The position numbers were made by a program, and so were the translations under genes. The notes under the pieces are model-generated. The model worked only from the letters and a program-made list of their open reading frames with translations, made no database searches and had not been told where the DNA came from. Of a stretch of 64,000 bases of DNA, positions 50,754 to 60,400 are shown piece after piece. Source of the DNA: Armatimonadota bacterium (GTDB lineage Bacteria; Armatimonadota; Fimbriimonadia; Fimbriimonadales; Fimbriimonadaceae); the NCBI GenBank assembly GCA_022563855.1, contig JADFMN010000004.1, forward strand, positions 186,001-250,000. Reading direction: 5' to 3'. Within the stretch, counting starts at the first letter, position 1; each line of letters starts with the position of its first letter.

Positions 50754-53516
50754 ATGAACAGCGTTCGCCTGTCCACCGTCCTCGCGCTCGTCGCGCTAGC
50801 TTGTCTAGCCCTGCCGCAAGAGGAAGCCGCGCCGCGCAAGCGCGGCCTGCTACCCAGCGAGTATGGCCAGTGGGAGAGGCTCGGCCAGACCGACATCTCG
50901 CCGAACGGCAGTTGGACGTTCTCTGTGATCAGCAAGGTCGACGGCGACCCGCGCATCGTGATCAAGGCGAGCGACGGCCCCGAGACGTGGACGCTCGACA
51001 CCGCCAGCCGCGCCGTGTTCAGCGACGATTCGAACTGGCTAGTCTATACGATGGTCGTGCCCAAGGAGGAGGCCGACAAGTTCCGCCAAGAAAAAAAGCC
51101 GGTCAAGAACAAGATGGGAGTCCACAACCTGGAGAGCGGCACGGCGCTTGTATTCGACGACGTGCAGCGCTGGCAGATGTTGAAGGACAGCAACCTCGTA
51201 CTCGTCCACCGTTACGCGGCGGAAGGGAGCGAGGGCGGCGGTGATTTTGAGATATTCAACCTGGAGGACGGCGGTTCGATGCCGTTCGGCAACGTGCGTT
51301 CGTTCTTCGCTCACCCCGACGGCGACCTCGTCGCGATCCATACGGTCTCGGCGGCTGGCAACGAGGGTGTGCAAGTGATCAACACGTCTTCCTGGCGGGT
51401 TCACACAGTGGCTTGGGCGGACAACCACTTCCGCGACGTAGTGTGGGCCGAAGACACGGACTCGCTCGCGTTCCTCACTGGCAAGGAGCACGATGACAAA
51501 GATGGCGACTGGAACATCGTAGTCCTGGCGAGCGGCTTCACGGACGATGAGCCCGATCAGATCCTGTTCGTGCCGGAGCAGATCGAGGGCTTCGCTGATG
51601 GTCAGCGCATCTCTGATCTTGCCGGCCTGTTAATCTCTCGCGACGGTTCGTCGGTGGTCTTCGGGACGCAGGAGTGGAAGGACAAGGAGAAGGACAAGCC
51701 GAAGCCTGACGAGGTGGCGGGGGTCGAGATCTGGCACACGAACGACCCCATCGTCGTGCCGCGACAGGCGCGCACGGCCGGCCAGGACAGGGCACGCTCG
51801 GTCCGCTGGGCCTGGCGACCTGCCGAAGGCGACCCGGTGCGCTTCGCCGACCCGGAGCTCAACCGCGTCAGGATCAGCCCCGACCACGATTTCGCCGTCG
51901 CGTTCGACCCTCGGCCACATGCGTCCGCTGTTCAGGTCAACGGGATACAGTACGTCGACGTTGTCGTGATCGACATGGCGACCGGCGGGAGCCGGATAAT
52001 GCTGGAGAAGAGCGCCGCCAACATGGGCGGGTCGGGCGCCGCGTCGATCTCGCTTTCGCCGGAGGGCCAGTACGCGGCTTTTTTCGACGGCGAAGACTGG
52101 TGGATCGAAGACCTCACCTCGGCTGAGAGGAGAAACGTCACCGATCAGTTCGATGCACGGTTCGATCGGCGACTGTACGACGGCACGGCGCCCGTCAATC
52201 CTGCAGCATCTTTCCCTGTGTGGTTCGAAGAAGACGCGCGCGTTGTCATCCACAATGACTTCGACGCTTTCTCGATCGATCCAGCAACCGGCGAAGGAAA
52301 GCGTCTGACGGATGGCGAATCCGAAGACGTCCGGTATCGCCTGATGGACGTCGGCATGAACGAAGAGGGCCTGACCGTCGGCGATCCGATGTTCTTCAAC
52401 GTCTTCGACACAGAGACGAAGGGCTCCGGCTTCTGGCGACTCGATGAGGACGGTAGCGCGCAGATGCTCATGTTCCAGGACGCGAGAATGAGCTGGGCGG
52501 CGAAGTCCGACGACACCGACCGCGTGCTGTTCAGCATGCAGACGTGGGAGCGGTCGCCAGGGACCTTCCTGACCAACCTCGTCTTCAGCGCGGTGAAACA
52601 GATCCAAGAGACCAATCCACAGCAGGAGAAGTACCGCTGGGGCAAGGCCGAACTGGTTCAGTACGAGGCGATCGACCAGGAGTTGCAGGGCGTCCTGATT
52701 TACCCTGCGGACTACACGCCCGGCTTGCGCTATCCGATGGTGACGTATATCTATGAGCGCCTCTCCGACGGTCTGCATCGGTATCTCGCACCTGGCAACA
52801 CCAGCCCGTACGACATGCAGCACTTCAGCCAAGCCGGCTACTTCGTTCTGATGCCCGACATCGCTTATCGAGACAGAAACCCTGGCCTTGGCGCGCTCGA
52901 GTGCATCGAGGCGGCGGTGCAGGCGGTGCTCGATAAGAAAGTCGGCGTCCACCCAGACCGCATCGGTCTGACCGGGCACAGCTGGGGCGGATACGAGACG
53001 GTGTTCCTCGCGACCCACTCCAAAATGTTCTCCGCCTACGTCGCCGGTGCGCCGCTCACTGAACTGCTGTCGATGTACAACAGCTTCTACTGGAACACCG
53101 GCAACTCGAACCAGGTGATCTTCGAGATCTCGCAGGGGCGCATGGGGGTGCCTTGGTGGGAGGACCTCGACACGTACATCGCGAACTCTCCGCTTTTTCA
53201 CGCGGGCAACATCGACGCGCCGATGCTCGTCGAGGTCGGGACAGTTGACGGCGCGGTCGACTGGCACCAGGGGCAGTACCTCTACCAGACCCTGCGCCGA
53301 ATGGGCAAGAACATGGTGATGCTGGTCTACGAGGGCGAGAACCACGGCCTGCGACAGCCAGCGAACCGGAAGGACTACGCCAAACGCGCGCGGCACTTCT
53401 TCGACGTGTACCTAAAGGGCATCGAGCCGGAGAAGTGGGTCACCGAGGGCGTCCCGTTCATCAAGCTCGGCGAGGAGCTGAAGCCGCCGAAAAAGGACGA
53501 CGGAGGCACTCAGTGA
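50754..53516 (+). CDS. Exported S9 family prolyl oligopeptidase-like protein
   Basis: 920 aa from MNSVRLSTVLALV (signal peptide, cleavage near LALPQE); the upstream frame to 50694 is not needed. A long N-terminal TolB/propeller region (about 50-620) is followed by an alpha/beta hydrolase with GHSWGG (S743), the Asp in EVGTVDGAVDWHQG and His in YEGENHGL. S9 peptidases cut short peptides after Pro or other residues. A C-terminal KKDDGGTQ tail is hydrophilic. An SD-like signal is weak; TAAGAC lies 7 nt upstream of the ATG. Confidence 0.9.
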   Translation: MNSVRLSTVLALVALACLALPQEEAAPRKRGLLPSEYGQWERLGQTDISPNGSWTFSVISKVDGDPRIVIKASDGPETWTLDTASRAVFSDDSNWLVYTMVVPKEEADKFRQEKKPVKNKMGVHNLESGTALVFDDVQRWQMLKDSNLVLVHRYAAEGSEGGGDFEIFNLEDGGSMPFGNVRSFFAHPDGDLVAIHTVSAAGNEGVQVINTSSWRVHTVAWADNHFRDVVWAEDTDSLAFLTGKEHDDKDGDWNIVVLASGFTDDEPDQILFVPEQIEGFADGQRISDLAGLLISRDGSSVVFGTQEWKDKEKDKPKPDEVAGVEIWHTNDPIVVPRQARTAGQDRARSVRWAWRPAEGDPVRFADPELNRVRISPDHDFAVAFDPRPHASAVQVNGIQYVDVVVIDMATGGSRIMLEKSAANMGGSGAASISLSPEGQYAAFFDGEDWWIEDLTSAERRNVTDQFDARFDRRLYDGTAPVNPAASFPVWFEEDARVVIHNDFDAFSIDPATGEGKRLTDGESEDVRYRLMDVGMNEEGLTVGDPMFFNVFDTETKGSGFWRLDEDGSAQMLMFQDARMSWAAKSDDTDRVLFSMQTWERSPGTFLTNLVFSAVKQIQETNPQQEKYRWGKAELVQYEAIDQELQGVLIYPADYTPGLRYPMVTYIYERLSDGLHRYLAPGNTSPYDMQHFSQAGYFVLMPDIAYRDRNPGLGALECIEAAVQAVLDKKVGVHPDRIGLTGHSWGGYETVFLATHSKMFSAYVAGAPLTELLSMYNSFYWNTGNSNQVIFEISQGRMGVPWWEDLDTYIANSPLFHAGNIDAPMLVEVGTVDGAVDWHQGQYLYQTLRRMGKNMVMLVYEGENHGLRQPANRKDYAKRARHFFDVYLKGIEPEKWVTEGVPFIKLGEELKPPKKDDGGTQ

Positions 53517-53598
53517 CCGTCTCCTACGCCGATTCAACAATGGCCGTCGCGACCCCGCACGCAGTAACATCGCGACTGGAGAGGTGCTTGCAGGCAAT

Positions 53599-55266
53599 AT
53601 GACGGAACCTACAAACGATCCAGCGAGCAAGACGACCGCGAAACTTTTCGTCGAGTGCTTGGAAAGCGAGGGTGTGGAGTTCATTTTCGGCATCCCCGGG
53701 GAGGAAAACCTCCATGTCATGGACGCGCTGCGAGACAGCCCGATCAAGTTCGTCACGGTGCGCCATGAGCAAGGCGCGGCGTTCATGGCGGACGTCTACG
53801 GAAGGCTGACCGGACGCCCAGGAGTGTGCCTTGCGACGCTCGGCCCTGGCGCGACCAACCTCGTCACCGGCTTCGCGGACGCCAACATGGACTACGCTCC
53901 GATCGTAGGCATCGCCGGCCAGGGCGCGACGACGCGCAAGCACAAGGAGAGCCACCAGATCCTCGATCTCGTCAAGCTCTTCGAGCCGATCTCGAAGTAC
54001 AGCGTCGAGATCGTCGAGCCGGAAGTCGTCCCGGAGGTCGTCCGCAAGGCGTTCAAGGACGCCCAGGCCGAAAAGCCGGGCGGCGCGTTCATCAGTCTCC
54101 CTGAAAACGTCGCTGGCGCTCCCGCCCCAGAAGGTGCAAGGCCTCTCAAGCGCCAAAGCCCGACAGCGCCCTATCCGTCCCCCGAAAAGGTCGAACAGGC
54201 GGCCAAAGTGATCTCCGAGGCGCGTTATCCGATCATCATGGCGGGGAACGGCGTCGTTCGAGGGCGTGCTTCGGACGCCTTGGTGCGGTTCGCCGAGAAA
54301 CTCAACATCCCTGTGGCGCAGACGTTCATGGCCAAGGGCTGTATCCCGTTCTCGCACCCGTTGAGCCTCGGCACCGTAGGCCTTCAGGCGCACGACGTCG
54401 TCGGCTGCGGCTTCGACCGCGCGGACGTCGTTGTCTGCGTCGGGTTCGACATGGTGGAGTACCAGCCCAGCCTTTGGCACGCGAACGCAGACAAGAAGAT
54501 CGTCCACATCGCCCCGACGTATGCCGAGGTCGACGCCCATTACATCTTGGAGGTCGGTGTCATCGGCGACATCGCGCCGACGCTCGACCAAATCGCGGAG
54601 CAAGCAACGCCGAACGACTCATCGAAGGTCGCGACATTGCGCCAGGCGATCGTCGAAGAGCTCGCCGAGTTCGCCGACGACACTGCGTTTCCCATTAAGC
54701 CCCAACGCATCATCCATGACACGCGGAAGGCCCTCGGCGACGACGACATCCTGATCTCAGACGTCGGCGCGCACAAGATGTGGGTCGCCAGGCTCTACCA
54801 CGCCGCGAGGCCCAACACGTGCATCATCTCAAACGGGTTCGCCTCGATGGGTATCGCCCTGCCGGGCGCGCTGGCCGCAAAGTTCGCATTCCCCGACCGC
54901 AAGGTGCTCGCCGTCACAGGCGATGCGGGTTTCCTGATGAACTCGCAGGAGATCGAGACGGCGCTACGTCACGACCTGGCGTTCGTCGTGACGGTTTGGA
55001 ACGACTCGGAGTACGGCCTCATCAAGTGGCACCAGGAACGGCGGTTCGGGCGGTCGGGAGACGTCGATTTTTCCAACCCGGACTTCGTCAAGTACGCCGA
55101 GTCTTTCGGAGCAAAGGGGTATCGGGTCGAGACAGCCGATGAGTTGTTCCCGACCCTCGAGCGCGCGTTCCGGGACGAGACCGTCGTGATCGTCGACGTC
55201 CCCGTCGACTACAGCGAGAACATGAGACTCACCGAAAAGCTCGGGCAGCTCGTCTGCCCCATCTGA
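53599..55266 (+). CDS. TPP-dependent acetolactate synthase-like enzyme
   Basis: 555 aa from the ATG of MTEPTNDPAS. N-terminal FGIPGEENLHVMDAL and the catalytic Glu in VRHEQGAAFMADVYGR, GPGATNLV, and the C-terminal TPP motif GDAGFLMNSQEIETALRH...N show the acetolactate synthase/pyruvate decarboxylase family. It resembles catabolic AlsS-type enzymes more than IlvB, and no small regulatory subunit is nearby. Its stop shares bases with the ALDH start (TGATG), so the two act together, perhaps in making or oxidising an alpha-keto-acid-derived aldehyde. Confidence 0.88.
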   Translation: MTEPTNDPASKTTAKLFVECLESEGVEFIFGIPGEENLHVMDALRDSPIKFVTVRHEQGAAFMADVYGRLTGRPGVCLATLGPGATNLVTGFADANMDYAPIVGIAGQGATTRKHKESHQILDLVKLFEPISKYSVEIVEPEVVPEVVRKAFKDAQAEKPGGAFISLPENVAGAPAPEGARPLKRQSPTAPYPSPEKVEQAAKVISEARYPIIMAGNGVVRGRASDALVRFAEKLNIPVAQTFMAKGCIPFSHPLSLGTVGLQAHDVVGCGFDRADVVVCVGFDMVEYQPSLWHANADKKIVHIAPTYAEVDAHYILEVGVIGDIAPTLDQIAEQATPNDSSKVATLRQAIVEELAEFADDTAFPIKPQRIIHDTRKALGDDDILISDVGAHKMWVARLYHAARPNTCIISNGFASMGIALPGALAAKFAFPDRKVLAVTGDAGFLMNSQEIETALRHDLAFVVTVWNDSEYGLIKWHQERRFGRSGDVDFSNPDFVKYAESFGAKGYRVETADELFPTLERAFRDETVVIVDVPVDYSENMRLTEKLGQLVCPI

Positions 55267-56708
55267 TGGAAAAGCACATGCATTACGCAGTCCGAGTGCC
55301 GGGCGCCAAGAAGAGCGGGACGTTGGAGGTCGCCTCGCCGTACGACGGCAGCCTCGTCGCGACTGTCGAAACGATCGACGCAAACGGCGCGGAACAGGCG
55401 CTCAAGAACGCGGACGCGCTCTTCAGAAACCGGAGAGCGTGGGTTCCCGCGCACGAACGCGCCGCAATTCTGGAGCGCACCGCCGAGTTGATGCAGGAGC
55501 GGTCCGAGGACCTCGTCCGAATCGCGGTACAGGAGGGCGGCAAGCCGCTCGTCGACACGCGCATCGAGATGGCGAGGGCGATCGATGGCATCAAGAACTG
55601 CGTGCAGTGCATGAGGGCCGTGCACGGCGAAGAAGTCCCCATGCGGCTCAACCCCGCTTCCGCGAACAGGGTCGCGTTCACCCGCAGGGAGCCGATCGGC
55701 GTCGTTGTCGCCGTCAGCGCGTTCAACCATCCGATCAACCTCATCGTGCACCAGGTCGGCCCTGCCGTCGCAAGCGGCTGTCCCGTTATCGTCAAACCTG
55801 CCCACGAAACGCCTGCCTCGTGTTTCGAGCTTGCGAACATTCTGCAAGAGGCGGGACTGCCGGAAGGCTGGTGCCAGGCGGTCGCGGTCGACGACCACTC
55901 GGTCGCGGAAAAGCTTGTGACCGACCCGCGCGTCGCGTTTTTTAGCTTCGTCGGCAGTGCGGCGGTCGGATGGACCCTCAGGTCGAAGCTCGCCCCTGGT
56001 ACCCGGTGCGCCCTGGAACACGGGGGTGCCGCGCCGGTCATCGTCGCCGCAGACGCCGACCTTGACGATGCGCTTCCGCTCCTGGCAAAGGGCGGCTTCT
56101 ATCACGCGGGACAGGTCTGCGTCTCGGTCCAGCGCGTGTTCGCACACCGCTCCGTTGCAGACCGTGTCGCAGAGGGCCTTGCAGGCCTCGCCTCCAAGCT
56201 TAAGACCGGAGACCCGCTGGAACCGGACACCGATGTCGGGCCGCTCATCAGGCAACGCGAGGTCGAACGTATAGCGCAGTGGGTCGAAGAGGCCGTTTCA
56301 GGCGGCGCGACGCTCGCGACCGGTGGCAAGAAGCTCTCGGACTCCCTCTATGCGCCGACCGTCTTGGTCGAACCGCCCGAGGACGCTTCGGTCAGTCAGA
56401 AGGAGATCTTCGGGCCGGTCGTGTGCGTCTACCCGTACGACGAGATCGAAGACGCGATCGCGCGTGCCAACGCACTGCCGTTCGCGTTCCAGGCGTCGGT
56501 GATGTGCAAAGACATCGACGTGGCCATGCGCGCCTACAATGGCCTGGCGGCGTCGGCCGTGATGGTGAACGACCACACGGCGTTCAGAGTCGACTGGATG
56601 CCGTTCGCGGGCCTGCGGCAGTCAGGGTACGGAACCGGAGGCATCCCCTACACCTACCGCGACATGCAGATTGAAAAACTGTTGGTCGTCAGGTCGAAGT
56701 CGCTGTAG
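55266..56708 (+). CDS. NAD(P)-dependent aldehyde dehydrogenase
   Basis: 480 aa. SAFNHPINLIVHQVGPA, the Rossmann-loop FVGSAAVG, the catalytic Glu in LEHGGAAPV, the nucleophile Cys in AGQVCVSVQR, and the C-terminal EIFGPVVCV are all intact. The start overlaps the stop of the TPP enzyme by one base (TGATG), so the two form a coupled pair. The paired enzymes suggest the aldehyde made by one is oxidised by the other. The substrate is unknown. Confidence 0.92.
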   Translation: MEKHMHYAVRVPGAKKSGTLEVASPYDGSLVATVETIDANGAEQALKNADALFRNRRAWVPAHERAAILERTAELMQERSEDLVRIAVQEGGKPLVDTRIEMARAIDGIKNCVQCMRAVHGEEVPMRLNPASANRVAFTRREPIGVVVAVSAFNHPINLIVHQVGPAVASGCPVIVKPAHETPASCFELANILQEAGLPEGWCQAVAVDDHSVAEKLVTDPRVAFFSFVGSAAVGWTLRSKLAPGTRCALEHGGAAPVIVAADADLDDALPLLAKGGFYHAGQVCVSVQRVFAHRSVADRVAEGLAGLASKLKTGDPLEPDTDVGPLIRQREVERIAQWVEEAVSGGATLATGGKKLSDSLYAPTVLVEPPEDASVSQKEIFGPVVCVYPYDEIEDAIARANALPFAFQASVMCKDIDVAMRAYNGLAASAVMVNDHTAFRVDWMPFAGLRQSGYGTGGIPYTYRDMQIEKLLVVRSKSL

Positions 56709-56743
56709 CGCAGATCTCAGGCGACGACGCCATCACGAATCAA

Positions 56744-56772
56744 GTCGGAGCTGGACGGCGTTCCAGCCCCGA
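56744..56772 (+). terminator. Hairpin after the TPP enzyme/ALDH operon
   Basis: GTCGG-AG-CTGGA and TCCAG-CC-CCGAC form a 10-bp stem with a 2 x 2 mismatch and a 6-nt loop, followed by ACTTATTC. A weak terminator between convergent genes. Confidence 0.5.
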
Positions 56773-56828
56773 CACTTATTCACAGCGGCCATGCATCGCA
56801 CGCCGGACTTTGGATCTGCCCTACAGGC

Positions 56829-57338
56829 TTAATTGTCTTTCTTGGGCCGCGGGTCCTTCAGGGTCACGCTGACTTTCTTCGCAGCGTCGACGATGCTGGC
56901 CAGCATCGTCTTGCCCTTCTTGTCGAACGTGATTCTGAGGTTGCCGTCTTTGTCAAGGTTGCTAACCTTCGTGACGCCCTTGAGCTTCAAGATCGCCTCA
57001 CGGGCGTTCTTGATGGCGCCCTTGCTGCCGGTCGCGTGGAGAACGAGGGTCGCGTCGAAGTTCGGACCGGACTCCCTCACGGTGCCGATCAACTCTTGCA
57101 GCGACACTTTTTTCGAGTCGAACTTGAGGCGCGCCAACTTTGTTTCGATGCTTACATTGAGGTCAAGGATCGGCTTGATCGTAGCGATGCCAGACTGCAC
57201 CGCGCTCGAGCACCCGCCTCAGGTCATGCCCGTCACAGCGAGCGTGACCGGTTGCAGCTTCAGTTCGGCGTTCGTGGCCGACCAGGCCGTGGCCACGGTC
57301 AGCGCGGCCAATGCGGTTACGATTGTTCTTGTCTTCAT
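56829..57338 (-). CDS. Exported heavy-metal-associated (HMA) protein with in-frame TGA at the metal-site Cys: probable selenoprotein
   Basis: 169 aa including the TGA residue, from ATG 57338 with a signal peptide (KTRTIVTALAALTVATAWSA). The frame is TLAVTGMT-TGA-GGCSSAVQSGIATIKP: the TGA (57219-57221, residue 40) stands exactly where the first Cys of GMTCxxC is expected, and C43 is kept. The downstream coding sequence is intact to the TAA at 56829. A second HMA-like domain (about residues 102-160) lacks the Cys pair. A SECIS-like hairpin begins 15 nt after the TGA. The best reading is Sec at residue 40, giving a U-x-x-C metal or redox site. Pseudogene or a base error (TGA for TGC/TGT) cannot be excluded from sequence alone. 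Confidence 0.75.
57184..57203 (-). promoter_or_regulatory. SECIS-like hairpin downstream of the in-frame TGA
   Basis: On the minus strand GCGGTGC and GCATCGC form a 7-bp stem (one G-T pair) around the loop AGTCTG, starting 15 nt after the TGA. The first two loop bases include a G, and the apex TGCAGTCTGGCA resembles the E. coli fdhF apex TGCAGGTCTGCA. Position and shape fit bacterial SECIS rules. Confidence 0.6.
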
Positions 57339-57479
57339 TATGTTATCCAGTCTACATTCGTAACGGTCTGTAACGCGCGACAGTTTCGCAAAATCTGCGC
57401 CAACGGCAGTTTGGCGGCAGCGTCAGGGATTCTGCCGGGTCCGCAGCAGCCTGAAATCGGTTCCTTTGCAACCAGTATG

Positions 57480-57485
57480 TATACT
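57480..57485 (+). promoter_or_regulatory. -10-like hexamer, leaderless amidohydrolase gene
   Basis: TATACT 8 nt before the ATG at 57494. No Shine-Dalgarno sequence. Confidence 0.5.
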
Positions 57486-57493
57486 AGCCAACC

Positions 57494-60400
57494 ATGAGAG
57501 GAATATTCCGTTTCGCAATGCTCGCACTAGCGTCGGCGCTGGTGTGCGCGGGCTTCGCCCAAGAGGAAGAGGTCAAGCCGGATAAGCTGAAAGAGGATCT
57601 CCCACTGCAGGGCACGGAGACCATCGAGTTCACGACCGACGAGGTCACTTGGATGTCGCTCGACGTCTCGCCCGACGGCAGCACGATCGTGTTCGACTTG
57701 CTAGGGGACCTTTACACACTGCCGATCATGGGCGGCGAGGCCAGGAAGATCGTGGGCGGGATTTCGTTCGAAGGCCAGCCACGGTTCTCTCCCGACGGCG
57801 AGAAGATCGTGTTCACCAGCGACCGCAGCGGCGCAGACAACGTCTGGATCGCAGACGCAGACGGCGACAACGCCAAAGCGCTCACCAAGGGGCGCAACAG
57901 CCATTACTTTTCTCCTGACTGGACGCCCGATGGCAAGTACATCGTCGTTTCCAAAATGATAAGAGGCCAAGTCTCGGTGACAATGCTCGTTCCGACCCTT
58001 CGCATGTACCACGTCGACGGCGGCAGCGGCCTGACGCTGAGCAGCCAGGCCTCAGGATCCGGCGGCTTCTCTCGGCAGTTTCAGATGGGAGCGGTCGCAT
58101 CGCCCGACGGCAGGTATGTGTACTTCGCGTTCCACAACGGTCGCCCTAGGCGCAACGCCATGTTCCCAATCTGGCAGGTCTCTCGCTACGACCTCAGAAC
58201 CGGCGACACCCAGCGATTGACGAACGCGCAGGGCAGCGCGATGCGGCCCGCAATCTCTCCCGATGGAGAGCACATGGTTTACGCGACGCGGTTTGAGACG
58301 CAGACTGGTCTGCGCGTCCGCAATCTCGTGACGCACGAGGAGAGATGGCTCGCCTACCCCGTCACTCGCGACGACCAGGAGTCGGTCGCCAGCCGCGACA
58401 CGTACCCCGGCTACTCCTTCATGCCCGACGGCAAGTCGCTGATCGTGCCGGTCAACGGCAAGATAGCCCGCATCGACTTCAAGTCCGGCAAGATGACCGA
58501 CATCCCTTTCACGGCGAAAGTTTCTGTGAAGGTCAACCCGACGGTCCACTTCGATTACAAGGTCGAGAGCGGCGATCAGGTCACCGCGCGGCTGGTCCGC
58601 TGGGCGAAGCTTTCGCCGAGCGGTACACAGGTCGCGTTCACAGCTTTCAACAAGCTCTGGGTTCAGGATCTGCCGTCCGGCGAGCCGAAGCGGTTGACCC
58701 AAAGCGAAGGCGTTGGCGAGTTCATGCCGGCGTGGACTCCGGACGGCAAGGAGATCGTGTACGTCACGTGGAGCGGCAACGGCGGCAGCGTGATGAAGGT
58801 GAGCGCGGACGGCGGTACGCCAATGAAGCTCACGCACACAGACGCGTACTACTCCGACCCCGCCGTGACTCTCGACGGAAAGAGGATCGTGTTCACAATG
58901 GGCAACGCCATCGACCACATGTTCTCGATCGAGCCGGATGGCAGGCGCGACGGAATCCTGCCCGAGACCGGGGACGAAGAGATCGGCGGGTTCGGCGGCG
59001 GAATGGGCCGCGAGCTGGTATGGATGCCGATCTACGGCGGAAGGCCGACGACCATCGGCCCGGCGCGCGGCTCGTCGCCGCATTTTGTAAAAGATCAACC
59101 TGAGCGCGTGTACCTGACTTCGCGCGGAAGCCTGACCTCGGTTCGCTTCGACGGGCTCGACCGAAAGACGCATCTAACCGTCTCAGCCTCGACAGGCGGC
59201 GGCGGAGGTGGACGCGGCGGAGGAGGCGGGGAGGCCGTCATCATCTCGCCGGACGGAGGCTTTGCGTTCGTCAGCGCGGCGGGGAGGCACTACATCGTCA
59301 CGATTCCGCCTTCGGGAGATCAGACGCTGAGCTTCTCGCTCCCCGGCGGCCCCGCTCCGGTCAAGAAGATGTCCGAGCACGGCGGCGACTACCTCGGTTG
59401 GTCATCGGACGGACGGTCGGTCACTTGGTCGTGGGGCGCGACGTTCTACATCCAGGACGTGAAGAGCGACGAGCCGCACGAGACGCCGATCAAAGTCACG
59501 ATGCCGCGCGCGAAGCCAGAAGGCACGGTCGTTCTCTCCGGCGCGCGCCTCGTCACCATGAACGGTGACGAGGTCATCGAGAGCGGCGACATCGTCGTCA
59601 CCGACAACCGCATCGTCGCGGTCGGCCCGAAAGGAACGGTCGCCAAGCCGGCCGGCGCGAAAGTCATCGACGTCACCGGCAAGACGATCATTCCAGGCTT
59701 CGTCGATATTCACGCCCACCTGCGCCCGCCGCGCAACGTGCTGCAGCTGCAGAACTGGTCGTACCTGGCCAACCTCGCTTACGGGGTCACGACCACGCGC
59801 GACCCGCAGAGCGGCTCGACCGACGTGTTCTCCTACATGGACCTGATGGACACCGGCCAGATGATCGGCCCGCGCATCTTTTCGACGGGCCCCGGCGTGT
59901 TCTCGCGCTCGGGTTTGACGGACAAGGACGCGGCATTTCGCTACATCAAACGGTACCGCGACGCGTATAACAGCCAGACGCTGAAGCAGTACATGTCCGG
60001 CGACCGAATCGTGCGCCAGTGGATCGCGATGGCTTGCCGCGAGTACAGCATTACGCCGACCACCGAAGGCGGGCTCGACCTAAAGCTCAACCTCACGCAC
60101 ATGTTCGACGGCTACAGCGGCCACGAGCACTCGCTGCCGGTGCATCCGCTCTACAAGGACGTGACCGAGTTCGTCGCGCGCACGAAGACGTTCTACACGC
60201 CGACGCTCTTGGTTGCTTACGGGGCGCCGTGGACTGAGAACTACTTCTATCAGCACACCGACGTGCACGGCAACATGAAGCTGCGCCGGTTCGTGCCGCA
60301 CGCTCTGCTCGACGGAATGACACGCCGCCGGGGCCAGTGGTTCTTGCCTGAAGAGTACGGGCACGAGGGGATCGCGCGGGGGCTGCGCGACGTGGTTCGC

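Noticed and set aside
51630-53396. 588-codon open frame on the minus strand
   Set aside because: Shadow of the S9 peptidase gene, caused by GC-rich third positions. Composition is His/Arg/Val-rich and typical of antisense frames.
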